Source: Cloacibacterium caeni
GTDB lineage: Bacteria > Bacteroidota > Bacteroidia > Flavobacteriales > Weeksellaceae
Reading direction: 5' to 3'
Assembly (NCBI RefSeq): GCF_907163125.1
Contig: NZ_OU015319.1
Coordinates: 1,550,001-1,614,000 of the forward strand
Length of the DNA: 64,000 nucleotides
Made by a program: the position numbers and the translations under genes. The notes under the pieces are model-generated. The model did not search any database. It saw nothing but the letters and a program-made list of their open reading frames with translations, and was not told where the DNA came from. Positions 11,915-21,367 of the stretch are shown here, one piece after another; positions within the stretch are counted from its first letter, which is position 1; the number at the start of each line of letters is the position of its first letter.

Positions 11915-12643
11915 TTATAATCTTTTATAAACCTCTTCAAAATCCACTCTCATTCTATCGCCCCAAACTCCTTTTTCATCTCTTATTCCGCAAGAAACTA
12001 TCATATTAATTTCTGCACCAAAAGGTAAATTGAGAATCTTTTTCACTCTTCTGCTGTCAAAACCTTCCATCGGACAAGTATCATAACCTTCATTGCTCAT
12101 CGCCAACATGAAGGTTTGCGCCGCCAAAGCACACGTTTTATGTACTACTACTCTCGCATCATTTTCTGAAACTTGATAGGTAATTGGTCTGAAAACACCA
12201 ATCACATTGACTAAAATTTTTCTAAAAATTCCTAGAATTCCTAGAAATTTAGAATACAAAAACGGCATTACTTTTCCGTAATACATTTGCCAACGCTTGA
12301 TTCGTTTTTCTTGTTTTTCCGGAGGTGTATTTTTCAAGACGTTTTGCGTTTCTAGTTCTGCCATTTTTTTGGCTCTTTTTCTGTGCAAATCTTGTCGCGT
12401 CACGAAAACCACCATTTGTTTTGCAGTAGCTGCTGCTTCCTGACTCAAACAAGCAACCGCCAATTTTTTTAAAATTTCTGGCTCAGTAACGTGGTAAAAT
12501 TCCCACAGTTGCATATTAGAAGAATTGGGCGATAAAGTAGCCAATTCTATACAATGTTTCACCTTTTCTGAATCTATTTCTACATTTTGATAATGCCTTA
12601 CAGAACGGCGGTAATGAACGATATCTTCAAAAGTTTTCATCAT
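11915..12643 (-). CDS. nitroreductase-family flavoprotein
   Basis: FMN-dependent NAD(P)H oxidoreductase of the nitroreductase fold. The N-terminal motif YRRSVRHY (residues 12-19) contacts FMN phosphate; SPNSSNMQLWEF and the C-terminal EGFDSRRVKKILNLP match the family. A hydrophobic stretch near residues 128-155 (MPFLYSKFLGILGIFRKILV) is an insertion often seen in flavobacterial members and may dock on the membrane. Only 2 bp separate its start from the stop of pcm upstream, so the two are cotranscribed. Substrate not predictable. Confidence 0.88.
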   Translation of the reverse strand: MMKTFEDIVHYRRSVRHYQNVEIDSEKVKHCIELATLSPNSSNMQLWEFYHVTEPEILKKLAVACLSQEAAATAKQMVVFVTRQDLHRKRAKKMAELETQNVLKNTPPEKQEKRIKRWQMYYGKVMPFLYSKFLGILGIFRKILVNVIGVFRPITYQVSENDARVVVHKTCALAAQTFMLAMSNEGYDTCPMEGFDSRRVKKILNLPFGAEINMIVSCGIRDEKGVWGDRMRVDFEEVYKRL

Positions 12644-12645
12644 TT

Positions 12646-13296
12646 TTATTTATTTCTATCCTGCAACATCGGAACGAATTTATACGCTCCGAATTCTTCT
12701 TTTTCAAATTCTTTTTCAGAAATTTTGGTAAATCTATAGAGAATCTGTTCGTCTGTTTTTCCCATAGGAATGACCATTTTTCCTCCTATTTTGAGTTGTT
12801 TCAACAGTTCTACAGGAAGAATTTCTGCTCCACAAGTCACCAAAATTTTATCAAAAGGCGCAAAAGTAGGCAAACCTAAAAATCCATCGCCAAAACTTTG
12901 AAATTTCGGACGAAGATGCATTTCACGCAGTTTTTTTTGGGCAAAATCGTGTAAATCTTTTTGTCTTTCTACGGTGTAAACAAAAGCATTCATGGTGACC
13001 AAAACCGCAGTTTGATACCCACAACCTGTACCAATTTCCAGAATTTTTTCCTTTTCCTGAACTTCTAACAATTCGGTTTGTTCGGCAACAGTAGAAGGAT
13101 GCGAAATGGTTTGATTAGCCGCAATAGGAAATGCCCTGTCTTCATAAGCAAAATCCTCAAAAACACTTTCTAAAAAAAGATGACGCGGAACTTCATTCAT
13201 GGCTTTTAACACATTTTCATCTGAAATTCCAATTTTTTCGCGTAGATATTCTACTAAAATTTTACGTTTTCCTTTATGTACAAATGAGTCCTGCAT
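12646..13296 (-). CDS. pcm: protein-L-isoaspartate O-methyltransferase
   Basis: SAM-dependent methyltransferase that starts repair of isoaspartyl residues in damaged proteins. Hallmarks: MNEVPRHLFLE near residue 40, the substrate-loop HPSTVAEQTELLE, SAM-binding motif I KILEIGTGCGYQTAVL, and LLKQLKIGGKMVIPMG near the C-terminus. 216 residues is the normal length. It is the first gene of a two-gene unit with the nitroreductase. Start ATG at 13296 chosen because it directly precedes the conserved N-terminal helix. Confidence 0.94.
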   Translation of the reverse strand: MQDSFVHKGKRKILVEYLREKIGISDENVLKAMNEVPRHLFLESVFEDFAYEDRAFPIAANQTISHPSTVAEQTELLEVQEKEKILEIGTGCGYQTAVLVTMNAFVYTVERQKDLHDFAQKKLREMHLRPKFQSFGDGFLGLPTFAPFDKILVTCGAEILPVELLKQLKIGGKMVIPMGKTDEQILYRFTKISEKEFEKEEFGAYKFVPMLQDRNK

Positions 13297-13319
13297 TTCA
13301 CAAAAATACTTGAAAAGTT

Positions 13320-13545
13320 TTTAAACGCAAAGATTTATTTTTGATTTCGCTTAATTTTTAAGTCGCTTCGCTCAGCAATGTTCGCAAAGGTGAAAATCAA
13401 AGATTTTCTATACAAAATGAACGCTGAATTTATATAAATTTGTGTGCTTTGCAATTCATCTTTGATGAATCTTTGCATATCTTAAAAATATTTTAAAAGT
13501 ATTTAAAGAAATTCTTTGCGAACTTTGCGTTAATCAATTAAATTT
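13320..13545. repeat. hairpin-rich extragenic repeat segment
   Basis: The gap between pcm and the divergent oxidoreductase holds word repeats also seen in the 31-42 kb repeat regions (AACGCAAAGATTT, GCTTCGCT) and small palindromes such as GAAAATCAAAGATTTTC and TTCATCTTTGATGAA. No ORF or RNA gene was recognised. Confidence 0.5.
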
Positions 13546-13562
13546 GAAGAAACAAAATTTCT

Positions 13563-14525
13563 ATGTTAAAGGCAGGTTTAGTAGGTGCTGGTCACCTTGG
13601 AAAAATTCACTTAAGACTTCTTAATCAATCAGATAAATATGAACTCGTAGGTTTTCACGACAAAGATGTAGAAAACGGAAAAAAACTAGAAGCAGAGTTC
13701 GGATACAAATATTTTGAAAATTTCGATGATTTATTGGCGGAAATAGACATGTTAGACATCGTTACGCCTACTGTTTATCATTACGATTATGCCATGAAAG
13801 CCATAGAAAAAGGGCTTCATTTTTTTATAGAAAAACCAGTAACCCAAACACTGAAACAAGCGGAAGAAATTCTCTATAAATGCAGAGAAAACGGCATAAA
13901 AGCACAAGTAGGACACGTAGAAAGATATAATCCAGCGTTTATTGCGACCAAAGATTTCATCCAAAATCCTATGTTCATCGAAATTCACCGATTGGCAGAA
14001 TTTAATCCGAGAGGAACAGATGTTTCGGTGGTTCTGGATTTGATGATTCACGACTTGGACATTTTGCTTTCTATTGTAAAATCTAAGGTGAAAAACATTC
14101 ACGCAAGTGGAGTTTGCGTGGTTTCTAAAACACCGGATATTTGTAATGCGAGAATTGAGTTTGAAAACGGTTGCGTAGCGAATTTGACTACTTCTAGAAT
14201 TTCGATGAAAGCGATGAGAAAATCTCGTTTTTTCCAACAAGATGCTTATATTTCTGTAGATTTCTTGGAGAAAAAAGCGGAAGTCATCAGAATGAAAGAA
14301 GCTCCAGAACATCCTACCGATTTTGACATGATTATCGAAAATGCAGATGGTGAAAAATCTCAAATTTTATTTGAATATCCTAACATTCAACCGAATAATG
14401 CAATTTTAGACGAGTTGAATTCTTTTGCTGATGCGATTAATGAAAACCGTGAAGTAGAAGTTTCATTAGAAGACGGAACAGAAGCGCTGAAAGTAGCTTT
14501 GGAGATTATGAAGTTGATTTCGTAA
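13563..14525 (+). CDS. Gfo/Idh/MocA-family oxidoreductase
   Basis: NAD(P)-dependent dehydrogenase of sugar or sugar-nucleotide-like substrates. The Rossmann N-terminus has GLVGAGHLGKIHLRLL (residues 5-20), followed by the family signature EKPVTQTLKQAEEIL with the conserved Lys, and HVERYNPAF and DLMIHDLDILL in the C-terminal alpha/beta domain. 320 residues is normal. Cytosolic. Neighbours give no pathway clue (pcm divergent, beta-lactamase downstream). The substrate is not predictable. Confidence 0.9.
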   Translation: MLKAGLVGAGHLGKIHLRLLNQSDKYELVGFHDKDVENGKKLEAEFGYKYFENFDDLLAEIDMLDIVTPTVYHYDYAMKAIEKGLHFFIEKPVTQTLKQAEEILYKCRENGIKAQVGHVERYNPAFIATKDFIQNPMFIEIHRLAEFNPRGTDVSVVLDLMIHDLDILLSIVKSKVKNIHASGVCVVSKTPDICNARIEFENGCVANLTTSRISMKAMRKSRFFQQDAYISVDFLEKKAEVIRMKEAPEHPTDFDMIIENADGEKSQILFEYPNIQPNNAILDELNSFADAINENREVEVSLEDGTEALKVALEIMKLIS

Positions 14526-14571
14526 TTTGTCTGGATGATGGAAGCTGGAAGCTGAAAGTCTTAAAAATAGA

Positions 14572-14672
14572 ATAAACAAAGTTTGTCTTTCCGAAGGAAT
14601 CTATACAAAACAATTTTACCACGATATTTAGATTCCTCCGGAAATCGAAGATTCTACGGAGTCAATGACAAA
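14572..14672. repeat. REP-like inverted repeat
   Basis: Two outward-related halves, TTTGTCTTTCCGAAGGAATCT at the left and AGATTCTACGG...AATGACAAA at the right, with a second pair AATCTATAC/TTTAGATTCC inside, give a foldable element of about 100 bp. Similar words (CCTACGGAATGACAAACT) recur at 15639-15662, upstream of the dehydrogenase gene. Confidence 0.5.
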
Positions 14673-14693
14673 CTAATCGCATAAAATTTTAAA

Positions 14694-15602
14694 ATGAAAA
14701 AACTCACCATACTTTTTCTACTCATCTCCATTTTTAGTTGTGCACAAAAAGCCGAACTGAAAAAAGAAATTTCTAAAATTACCGAAGGAAAAAAAGCTAC
14801 AGTTGCGGTTTCTGTTTTGGGAATAGATTTTCCATTTCAATACAACAACAATAATGCAGAGAAAAAACTTCCGATGCAAAGTGTTTTTAAATTTCATATT
14901 GCTTTGGCGGTTTTGGACTTGGTAGATCAAGGTAAACTTTCGCTTGACCAAAAAGTTTTCATCAAAAAATCTGAATTGTTACCTCAAACTTGGAGTCCAA
15001 TTCGTGAGAAAAATCCCGAAGGAAATTTTGAAATAACTTTAGGTGAAGCTCTAAAATGGATGGTTTCAGAAAGTGATAATAATTGTACTGATATAATTTT
15101 AAGATTAATTGATGGAACAAAAACGGTTCAAAATTTTCTTGACGATAAAAAAATTAAAAACACACAAATAAAATTTAATGAAGAAGATTGCCATAAAATC
15201 CTTAATCTTCAATATCAGAATTATACCACTACAAAATCAGCAAACAATACTTTAAAAGTTTTTTTTGATAAAGAATTAATTTCAAAAAACTCTACCAATT
15301 TTCTTTATAAATTAATGGTAGAAACATCAACTGGTAAAAATCGTTTAGTTGCAGGAATTCCCAAAGGAACAGAAGTTGCACATAGAACGGGAACGTCTTT
15401 TACAGAAAATGGAATTACTCCTGCTATAAATAATATTGGAATTGTTACTTTACCAAATGGAAAAAAATACGCTATAAGTGTTTTTGTAAGCGACTCCAAA
15501 GAAAACTTTGGTGTAAATGAAAAAATAATTTCGGATATTTCTAAAGTGGTTTATGAAAGTTTGAATAAGCCGAAATCTGGGTTCTTTTTTAATTGGAAAT
15601 AA
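14694..15602 (+). CDS. class A beta-lactamase (PER/CIA-like, subclass A2)
   Basis: Serine beta-lactamase. A lipoprotein-like signal ends in FSC (Cys16). Catalytic motifs: S63-V-F-K66 (SxxK), S127-D128-N129 (SDN), Glu163 in NEEDCHK placed like E166, followed by LQYQNYTT, which matches the QYQNWTS omega-loop hallmark of PER-type enzymes. The KTG box reads R231-T-G (AHRTGTS), a Lys-to-Arg change at standard position 234. 302 residues is typical. It has no linked regulator and lies between housekeeping genes, so it looks chromosomal rather than freshly acquired. Spectrum cannot be told from sequence. Confidence 0.9.
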   Translation: MKKLTILFLLISIFSCAQKAELKKEISKITEGKKATVAVSVLGIDFPFQYNNNNAEKKLPMQSVFKFHIALAVLDLVDQGKLSLDQKVFIKKSELLPQTWSPIREKNPEGNFEITLGEALKWMVSESDNNCTDIILRLIDGTKTVQNFLDDKKIKNTQIKFNEEDCHKILNLQYQNYTTTKSANNTLKVFFDKELISKNSTNFLYKLMVETSTGKNRLVAGIPKGTEVAHRTGTSFTENGITPAINNIGIVTLPNGKKYAISVFVSDSKENFGVNEKIISDISKVVYESLNKPKSGFFFNWK

Positions 15603-15712
15603 ATAATTTAGATTAACTTCGTCGAACTACTTCATTAGGTTTCCTACGGAATGACAAACTAAACGCACAAATAAAATCTTGAATTTTGAATTTTAAATAT
15701 TGAATTAATTAT

Positions 15713-16606
15713 ATGAACAAAAACATCGTCGTAATAGGAGCTGGAACCATGGGAAACGGAATTGCCCATACTTTTGCTCAAACTGGTTTTAAAGTAAATT
15801 TGGTAGATGTAAAACAAGAGAATTTAGATAGAGCACTTTCTATTATTTCAAAAAATCTTGACAGAATTATTGCCAAAGGAAACCTTACCGAAGAACAAAA
15901 AGCCGAAACTCTGGGAAATATTTCAAAGTTTACCCAACTTTCAGATGCTTGTGGAAACGCAGATTTAATAGTAGAAGCTGCAACAGAAAACCAAGAATTA
16001 AAACTCAAAATCTTTCAACAAATGGATGAATTTGCGCCAGAAAATTGTATTCTCGCCACCAATACTTCATCTATTTCTATCACTAAAATTGCTTCGGCTA
16101 CAAAGCGTCCAGAAAAAGTAATCGGAATGCACTTTATGAATCCAGTTCCGATTATGAAATTGGTAGAAATCATCAAAGGTTATTCTACTTCTAAAGAAAC
16201 TTTTGATGCGATTTTTGAAATGTCTAAAACGCTAGGAAAAGTTCCTGTAGAAGTGAACGATTATCCTGGTTTTGTGGCCAACAGAATTCTAATGCCAATG
16301 ATTAACGAAGCGATTGAAACCCTTTACAACGGAGTTGCTGGTGTAGAAGAAATTGATACCGTAATGAAACTAGGAATGGCTCATCCAATGGGACCACTTC
16401 AGTTGGCAGATTTCATAGGATTAGACGTTTGTTTGGCAATTCTCAATGTTATGTATGACGGATTCAAAAATCCTAAATATGCTCCAAATCCACTCTTAGT
16501 GAATATGGTAACTGCAGGAAAATTAGGTGTAAAATCAGGCGAAGGTTTCTATGACTATTCAGAATCTAAAAAAGCAGAAAAAGTAGCAAAAATGTTTGTG
16601 AAATAA
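15713..16606 (+). CDS. 3-hydroxyacyl-CoA (3-hydroxybutyryl-CoA) dehydrogenase
   Basis: Oxidises 3-hydroxyacyl-CoA with NAD+. The Rossmann motif is GAGTMGNGIAHTFAQTG (residues 8-24), the signature HFMNPVPIMKLVEII carries the catalytic His, and EVNDYPGFVANRILMPMINE opens the C-terminal dimerisation domain; the catalytic Glu lies in the segment before HFMNP. 297 residues is the stand-alone form (Hbd/PaaH type) without a fused hydratase. Cytosolic. Role in butyrate-type or aromatic/fatty acid catabolism cannot be decided from the context. Confidence 0.94.
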   Translation: MNKNIVVIGAGTMGNGIAHTFAQTGFKVNLVDVKQENLDRALSIISKNLDRIIAKGNLTEEQKAETLGNISKFTQLSDACGNADLIVEAATENQELKLKIFQQMDEFAPENCILATNTSSISITKIASATKRPEKVIGMHFMNPVPIMKLVEIIKGYSTSKETFDAIFEMSKTLGKVPVEVNDYPGFVANRILMPMINEAIETLYNGVAGVEEIDTVMKLGMAHPMGPLQLADFIGLDVCLAILNVMYDGFKNPKYAPNPLLVNMVTAGKLGVKSGEGFYDYSESKKAEKVAKMFVK

Positions 16607-16648
16607 ACCTCAACTTAAACCTTTCTCCTAAAGGAGAAGGACTTTATT

Positions 16649-17971
16649 ATGCGAAACCGAACTCAAGAAAAATATTTAAAAATCTCAGTATTCGTCATTA
16701 CTTTGGTGATGATTATTTTGCGTTTTTTGCTCAACGAAAAAGGAAGAGTCACACCAGATTCTATCCGTTTTATGAGACAAGCTCACGTTTTTCCAGAAAT
16801 CGACAATACTACTGCTCCTCTACTTTATCCTTTATTCATAAAGGTTTTCACTGTGTTTACAGATGAATTTTGGTCAAGTAAAATTTTGGGAATATTGTGT
16901 TATCTTTTCATGGTGTTTTTCGGTTGGAAAAAGAAATTTTATTGGCGAGAAAGCCTTTTAGTTGGGGCGTTATTCTCTATGATTTCCTTGTTTGCAGCTA
17001 CACTTAGCGAAACATTATTCTTGCCCTTTTTATTCGTATTTTTCTATGTGGCAAGAAATGTTTTATTGGAGAAATATTCTAAAATTCTGAGCGTTTTGTT
17101 ATTGAGTCTATCCGTTATTTTGCTTTTTAACATTCGTTATAGCGGTTTGTTTTTCATGGGTGGATTATTCGCTTTTGGAGTGCTGAATTACAAGAAAAAT
17201 TTCGCAAAATTTTACATTATTTCGAGTATTATTGGACTTATTTATGTTGCAGGTTATAAACTCTTCTTCATTGATGTTTTTAACCAAAATTACGTCAATA
17301 AATTTCTAGAAATTGGCTTAAAACCAACTTCATTGCTCGTAAAAGAGTTCTTTTTAGCTATCGGAACTAGTTTCAATCCTTTCATACATATTCTCAATCC
17401 AAATGGTGGAATTCTGAATGTAGGAATTCTGGGTATTGGCTTTTTGAATATTGCATTTTTTACCTTTATTTTCATCAAAAATAAACTTTCGGCAACCGAA
17501 AAAATGATGGTTTTCTTATCGATATTCGGGATGATTTGTTCGTTTTTGATTCAGTATTTTTATCAAACAGATCCTTTAGATTATCGATTATTGGCGCCGT
17601 TTACTTTCGGAATTTGGCTGGTTTATTTCAAAAAACTTCATCAAATTTTTGGAAAATTGGTTTTTGCCATCGCTTTTTTAAGTTTAATGACAGGTTTTGT
17701 GTTCAGTTGGCTTTCCAGAGGTAATTATTTGGAAAACAGAAAACAAATGAAGGAATTTTTGGTTAAAGAAAAACTTATGGACAGTAAAATTTACTATTAC
17801 CGACCAATAAAAGACGAAAATTTCAGCAGTTCTAAAATTTCTGAAATCATCAGCACGATAAACCCAAGAGTTTACATCACCGAAAAACCTGAAGATTCTT
17901 TGAAAAAAGAAGTTTTAACAAAATTTAAGATAGAATCTAAAGTGAAAATGAACAAAAACAAATTTCAATAA
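16649..17971 (+). CDS. polytopic inner-membrane protein, 440 aa (possible GT-C type)
   Basis: About ten hydrophobic segments spread over residues 12-370 with short polar loops, then a soluble C-terminal tail of about 65 residues. A short periplasm-side loop after the first segment (GRVTPDSIRFMRQA) carries an acidic residue, reminiscent of GT-C mannosyl/glucosyltransferases acting on lipid-linked sugars, but no diagnostic motif is certain. It follows the dehydrogenase by 42 bp, in which TCTCCTAAAGGAGA can form a small hairpin. Function unassigned. Confidence 0.7.
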   Translation: MRNRTQEKYLKISVFVITLVMIILRFLLNEKGRVTPDSIRFMRQAHVFPEIDNTTAPLLYPLFIKVFTVFTDEFWSSKILGILCYLFMVFFGWKKKFYWRESLLVGALFSMISLFAATLSETLFLPFLFVFFYVARNVLLEKYSKILSVLLLSLSVILLFNIRYSGLFFMGGLFAFGVLNYKKNFAKFYIISSIIGLIYVAGYKLFFIDVFNQNYVNKFLEIGLKPTSLLVKEFFLAIGTSFNPFIHILNPNGGILNVGILGIGFLNIAFFTFIFIKNKLSATEKMMVFLSIFGMICSFLIQYFYQTDPLDYRLLAPFTFGIWLVYFKKLHQIFGKLVFAIAFLSLMTGFVFSWLSRGNYLENRKQMKEFLVKEKLMDSKIYYYRPIKDENFSSSKISEIISTINPRVYITEKPEDSLKKEVLTKFKIESKVKMNKNKFQ

Positions 17972-17982
17972 ATAAATTTCAT

Positions 17983-17990
17983 TAACTTTG
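17983..17990 (+). promoter_or_regulatory. -7 promoter element of the acidic protein gene
   Basis: TAACTTTG matches TAnnTTTG exactly; transcription would start within a few bases, leaving a leader of roughly 20 nt. No TTG at -33 distance. Confidence 0.5.
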
Positions 17991-18017
17991 TACTTAAGAA
18001 ATTAAAATTCTAAAAAT

Positions 18018-18260
18018 ATGAAACTCCCTAAATTTTTAATGGCAGATAATTCTGAATTTCCAGAAGATTTATTTGTAGTACACACAGAATACCCAAGATT
18101 CATCCTAAACGTAGAAGAAGAAGAGGTAGAATGGTTAGATGATCTAGAAGGTGACGACGAAGAAACCATCGCTAACGAAGCTACTCAAGTAGTAGAACAA
18201 GCATTCAAATGGTGCGATGAAGAGTTAGCTAAGTATGATGACGAAGAAGATGAAGACTAA
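18018..18260 (+). CDS. small acidic conserved protein, 80 aa
   Basis: Very acidic protein (EEEEVEWLDDLEGDDEE in the middle, DDEEDED at the end) with two Trp residues and no signal or membrane segment. A -7 motif TAACTTTG at 17983-17990 lies 28 bp before the start and a strong terminator follows 6 bp after the stop, so it is a well-defined single-gene unit. I have the impression that such acidic proteins are conserved in flavobacteria but know no function. Confidence 0.75.
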   Translation: MKLPKFLMADNSEFPEDLFVVHTEYPRFILNVEEEEVEWLDDLEGDDEETIANEATQVVEQAFKWCDEELAKYDDEEDED

Positions 18261-18266
18261 ATCATA

Positions 18267-18300
18267 AAAGAATCCTCGAAGTAATTTTCGAGGATTCTTT
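18267..18300. terminator. bidirectional intrinsic terminator
   Basis: AAAGAATCCTCGAA / TTCGAGGATTCTTT hairpin, T-run on the plus strand and A-run (T on the minus strand) on the other side. It serves both the acidic-protein gene and the converging META-domain gene. Confidence 0.85.
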
Positions 18301-18302
18301 TT

Positions 18303-18701
18303 TTATTGTTTCTTAAATTTCAATAGCAATAAATTATCTTTATAAAGTTCTAAATAACCTTCATTAACTACATATTTATTCACTTGTTCTAACACTGTGA
18401 AATAACTTTGCTCAGTCATCATATTATCACAAGCCATTTTAGTAGCTCCTACATTTCCTACATCAAAAGTCCCAGTTGAAGTGGTAATCACCACATCAGA
18501 AAAATAGTTATTGCAACCACCATTTCCTGTAATTCTCTTTCCTTCTATTACTAAAGTAGGTGCTTTCGCTCCTGAAAAATTATTATCTACCAAAGTCCAT
18601 TTTGTATTGGCTACAGATTCTTGTTTAGAACCAATTTTAGAAATTGTAGCACACGAAATCATAGTTGTAGAAATCACAAGTGCCCAAAATATTTTTTTCA
18701 T
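18303..18701 (-). CDS. META-domain lipoprotein (HslJ-like)
   Basis: The META domain is seen in NTKWTLVDNNFSG, PTLVIEGKRITGNGGCNNYF and KMACDNMMTEQSYFTVLEQV, the pattern of HslJ/META proteins linked to envelope stress in other bacteria. The ATG at 18701 gives a proper lipoprotein signal (MKKIFWALVISTTMISC); the upstream ATG at 18755 would add 18 residues in front of it and is rejected. 132 residues from the chosen start. Converges on the acidic-protein gene and shares its terminator. Confidence 0.85.
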   Translation of the reverse strand: MKKIFWALVISTTMISCATISKIGSKQESVANTKWTLVDNNFSGAKAPTLVIEGKRITGNGGCNNYFSDVVITTSTGTFDVGNVGATKMACDNMMTEQSYFTVLEQVNKYVVNEGYLELYKDNLLLLKFKKQ

Positions 18702-18777
18702 ATGAAGATATTTATTATTCAAATGTAAGAAAAAAGTCGAGATTTCTATTCTCATCTCGACTTAAATTTTTACTAAA

Positions 18778-21210
18778 TTATCTTAATTCTGCGCTGAATT
18801 CTTTTTGGAAATTCTTAATCAGCGAGTTCATTACTTCTGTAATTTCTTTGTCTTCTAAGGTTTTCTCCTCGTTCAACAACTCGAAACTCATCGCGTAAGA
18901 TTTCTTGCCTTCTGGTAAGTTTTTTCCTTCGTAAACGTCGAATAGATTGATATTTTTCAAGAATTTAGATTTATTTTTTCTTGCCGAAGCATATAAATCT
19001 GCATAAGAAACATTTTTATCTACCAATAGCGCTAAATCTCTTCTGATTTTATTGAATTTCGGAATATCTACGAATTTGAAATTATCTGTTTTTCTAAGCG
19101 CTTGACAAGTTTCTAACTCTATTTCTGCATAGAAGCAATCTTGGTCTATATCAAATTCTTTCAACAGTTTAGGAGATACTTTTCCTAATCTGACAATGGT
19201 TTTTCCGTTTGCTGTAATTTCTAAAGCATCACCGAATCTTTCATCTTCTAAAGATTTTTCTTCTGTTACAAGATTTAATCGATCAAGAAGCACTTTTACA
19301 TAACCTTTTAACATGTAAAAATCAGAGGCAGATTTTGGCATCAACCAGTTTTCTGCATACGTTCTACCCGTTGTAAGCAATGCTAATTGTTTTCTTTCCT
19401 CATACTTTTTTTTCCTTTGGTCAAGATACGCTTCGCTTGATTCGAACTTGTGATAAATTTTACCCAATTCGAAGAATTTGATGTCTGGATTTTTACGGTT
19501 AATATTGTATACTGCATTTCCTAAAAGCCCTTCTAATAAAGATTTTCTCATAAAAGCTAAATCTCCACTCAAAGGATTTAAGAGTTTTACAGCATTGGTT
19601 TCATCTTTAACAGAAGTAAGAGAATTGTTCATCACTTCATTGAAACCATTGCTTTGAAGCGTTCTTGCCCAAGAATTTTCTAGTTCGTCTTGGTCATTTA
19701 CACTTAGTTTTACTGGAGTAAATGCTATTTTTTGAGGTGCATCTACTTTATTATAACCGTAAATTCTAAGAATTTCTTCTATCACGTCTATTTCTCTGGT
19801 AACATCTGCTCTGTAAGCCGGAACCGATAATTCTAAACCATCTGGAATATCATTAAGAACAGAAATTTCTAGAGACTTTAAAATTTCTTTTACTTTTTCT
19901 CTGTGAATTTTAATTCCTAAAATTTTATCAAGTTGAGAATATCTAAAAATAACTTTAGTGTCTTCTATTTTTTTAGGATAAAATTCTAAAAGATTTCCTA
20001 CTTTTTTACCACCTGAGATTTCTTCAATCATTTTGATGGCATGAGTAATTGTAGTTCTGGTATTGTTAGGGTCTACTCCACGTTCGAAACGGAAAGAAGC
20101 ATCTGTATTTAAACCATGAGCTTTAGCCGCTTTTCTAATCGCTACTGGATTGAAATATGCGGATTCTAAGAAAATTGTAGTTGTAGATTCAGAAACGCCA
20201 CTGTCATTTCCTCCGAAAACCCCGCCAATACACATTGGCTTATTGTTTCCGTCTTTAATCATGATTTCTGAACCATTAAGCGTTCTTTCTACTCCATCAA
20301 GAGTTACAAACTTAGTTCCTGCATCATTTACGCCTACTTTTACTTTTTTACCAGCAATTTTATCTGCATCAAAAGCGTGAAGAGGTTGACCAAAACCATG
20401 TAAAATATAATTGGTAATGTCTACTACATTATTAATTGGCGAAAGACCGATGGCTTTTAATCTGTCTTTCAACCATTCTGGAGATTCTGAAATTTTTACA
20501 TTTTCGATTACAGCACCAATATATCTTGGGCATAATGCTTCATCTTCTACTTCCAGTTCAAAACCATGTTCTCCTTCTGTATTCACTAAAGCTGTAGAAA
20601 CTTTTTCGAATTCAGATTTTAAACCATTGGTTGAAAGAAAAGCATGTAAATCTCTTGCTACACCATAGTGAGACATTGCGTCTGTTCTGTTTGGTGTTAA
20701 GCCAATTTCGTAAACCTCATCATTGGTTAAATTAAAATATTTTGCAAAAGGTTCTCCTACTTGGTAGATTTCTTCGTCTAGAACCATAATTCCACCGTGA
20801 TCGTCTGAAAGTCCTAATTCATCTTCTGCACAAATCATTCCTTGAGATTTTTCTCCACGAATTTTTGCTTCTTTCATTTCGAAAGCAGTGCCGTCTTTAG
20901 CATAGATTTTAGTACCAATTACAGCAACAGGAACGGTTTGACCAGCAGCAACATTAGGAGCGCCACAAACAATTTCTAAAATTTGGCCACCACCAATATC
21001 TACAGTAGTTTTTTTGAGTTTATCTGCATTAGGATGTTGTTCGCAAGTCAAAACTTTACCTACTACGATTCCTTCTAAACTGCCTTTTACAGATTCAAAT
21101 TTTTCTATTCCTTCTACTTCAAGACCAATATCTGTAAGAAAAGCACCAATTTTATCTGTTGCTAAATCTGTTTTAATAAAGTCTTTTAACCAATTGTTTG
21201 AGATTTTCAT
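18778..21210 (-). CDS. pheT: phenylalanine--tRNA ligase beta subunit
   Basis: Beta chain of the heterotetrameric PheRS, which charges tRNA-Phe. Domains in order: N-terminal MKISNNWLKDFIKTDL; EMAP/tRNA-binding fold around residues 40-150 (VGKVLTCEQHPNADKL); B3/4 editing domain (about 210-380) with FLESAYFNPVAIRKAAKAHGLNTDASFRFERG; B5 domain (about 405-475); core beta domain; and the C-terminal anticodon-binding FDX-ACB domain (FVDIPKFNKIRRDLALLVD). 810 residues is full length. pheS is not adjacent. Confidence 0.97.
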   Translation of the reverse strand: MKISNNWLKDFIKTDLATDKIGAFLTDIGLEVEGIEKFESVKGSLEGIVVGKVLTCEQHPNADKLKKTTVDIGGGQILEIVCGAPNVAAGQTVPVAVIGTKIYAKDGTAFEMKEAKIRGEKSQGMICAEDELGLSDDHGGIMVLDEEIYQVGEPFAKYFNLTNDEVYEIGLTPNRTDAMSHYGVARDLHAFLSTNGLKSEFEKVSTALVNTEGEHGFELEVEDEALCPRYIGAVIENVKISESPEWLKDRLKAIGLSPINNVVDITNYILHGFGQPLHAFDADKIAGKKVKVGVNDAGTKFVTLDGVERTLNGSEIMIKDGNNKPMCIGGVFGGNDSGVSESTTTIFLESAYFNPVAIRKAAKAHGLNTDASFRFERGVDPNNTRTTITHAIKMIEEISGGKKVGNLLEFYPKKIEDTKVIFRYSQLDKILGIKIHREKVKEILKSLEISVLNDIPDGLELSVPAYRADVTREIDVIEEILRIYGYNKVDAPQKIAFTPVKLSVNDQDELENSWARTLQSNGFNEVMNNSLTSVKDETNAVKLLNPLSGDLAFMRKSLLEGLLGNAVYNINRKNPDIKFFELGKIYHKFESSEAYLDQRKKKYEERKQLALLTTGRTYAENWLMPKSASDFYMLKGYVKVLLDRLNLVTEEKSLEDERFGDALEITANGKTIVRLGKVSPKLLKEFDIDQDCFYAEIELETCQALRKTDNFKFVDIPKFNKIRRDLALLVDKNVSYADLYASARKNKSKFLKNINLFDVYEGKNLPEGKKSYAMSFELLNEEKTLEDKEITEVMNSLIKNFQKEFSAELR

Positions 21211-21222
21211 TTTTTAAAAAGG

Positions 21223-21252
21223 TTTGAGATTTGAGATTTGAGATTTGAGATA
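21223..21252. repeat. heptanucleotide tandem repeat (TTTGAGA)n
   Basis: About four perfect tandem copies of a 7-mer immediately upstream of the pheT start codon, inside its presumptive leader. Same repeat period as the arrays at 31-42 kb. Confidence 0.75.
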
Positions 21253-21367
21253 TCAAAAAACAAATAACTTTTATAAGTTTGCAAATATCGTGATTTTTTG
21301 AGAGATAAGGAAATTTTAGAATTGCAAATTAGGATTTGGATAAAGCCAAATTATAATTCAATAAAAA

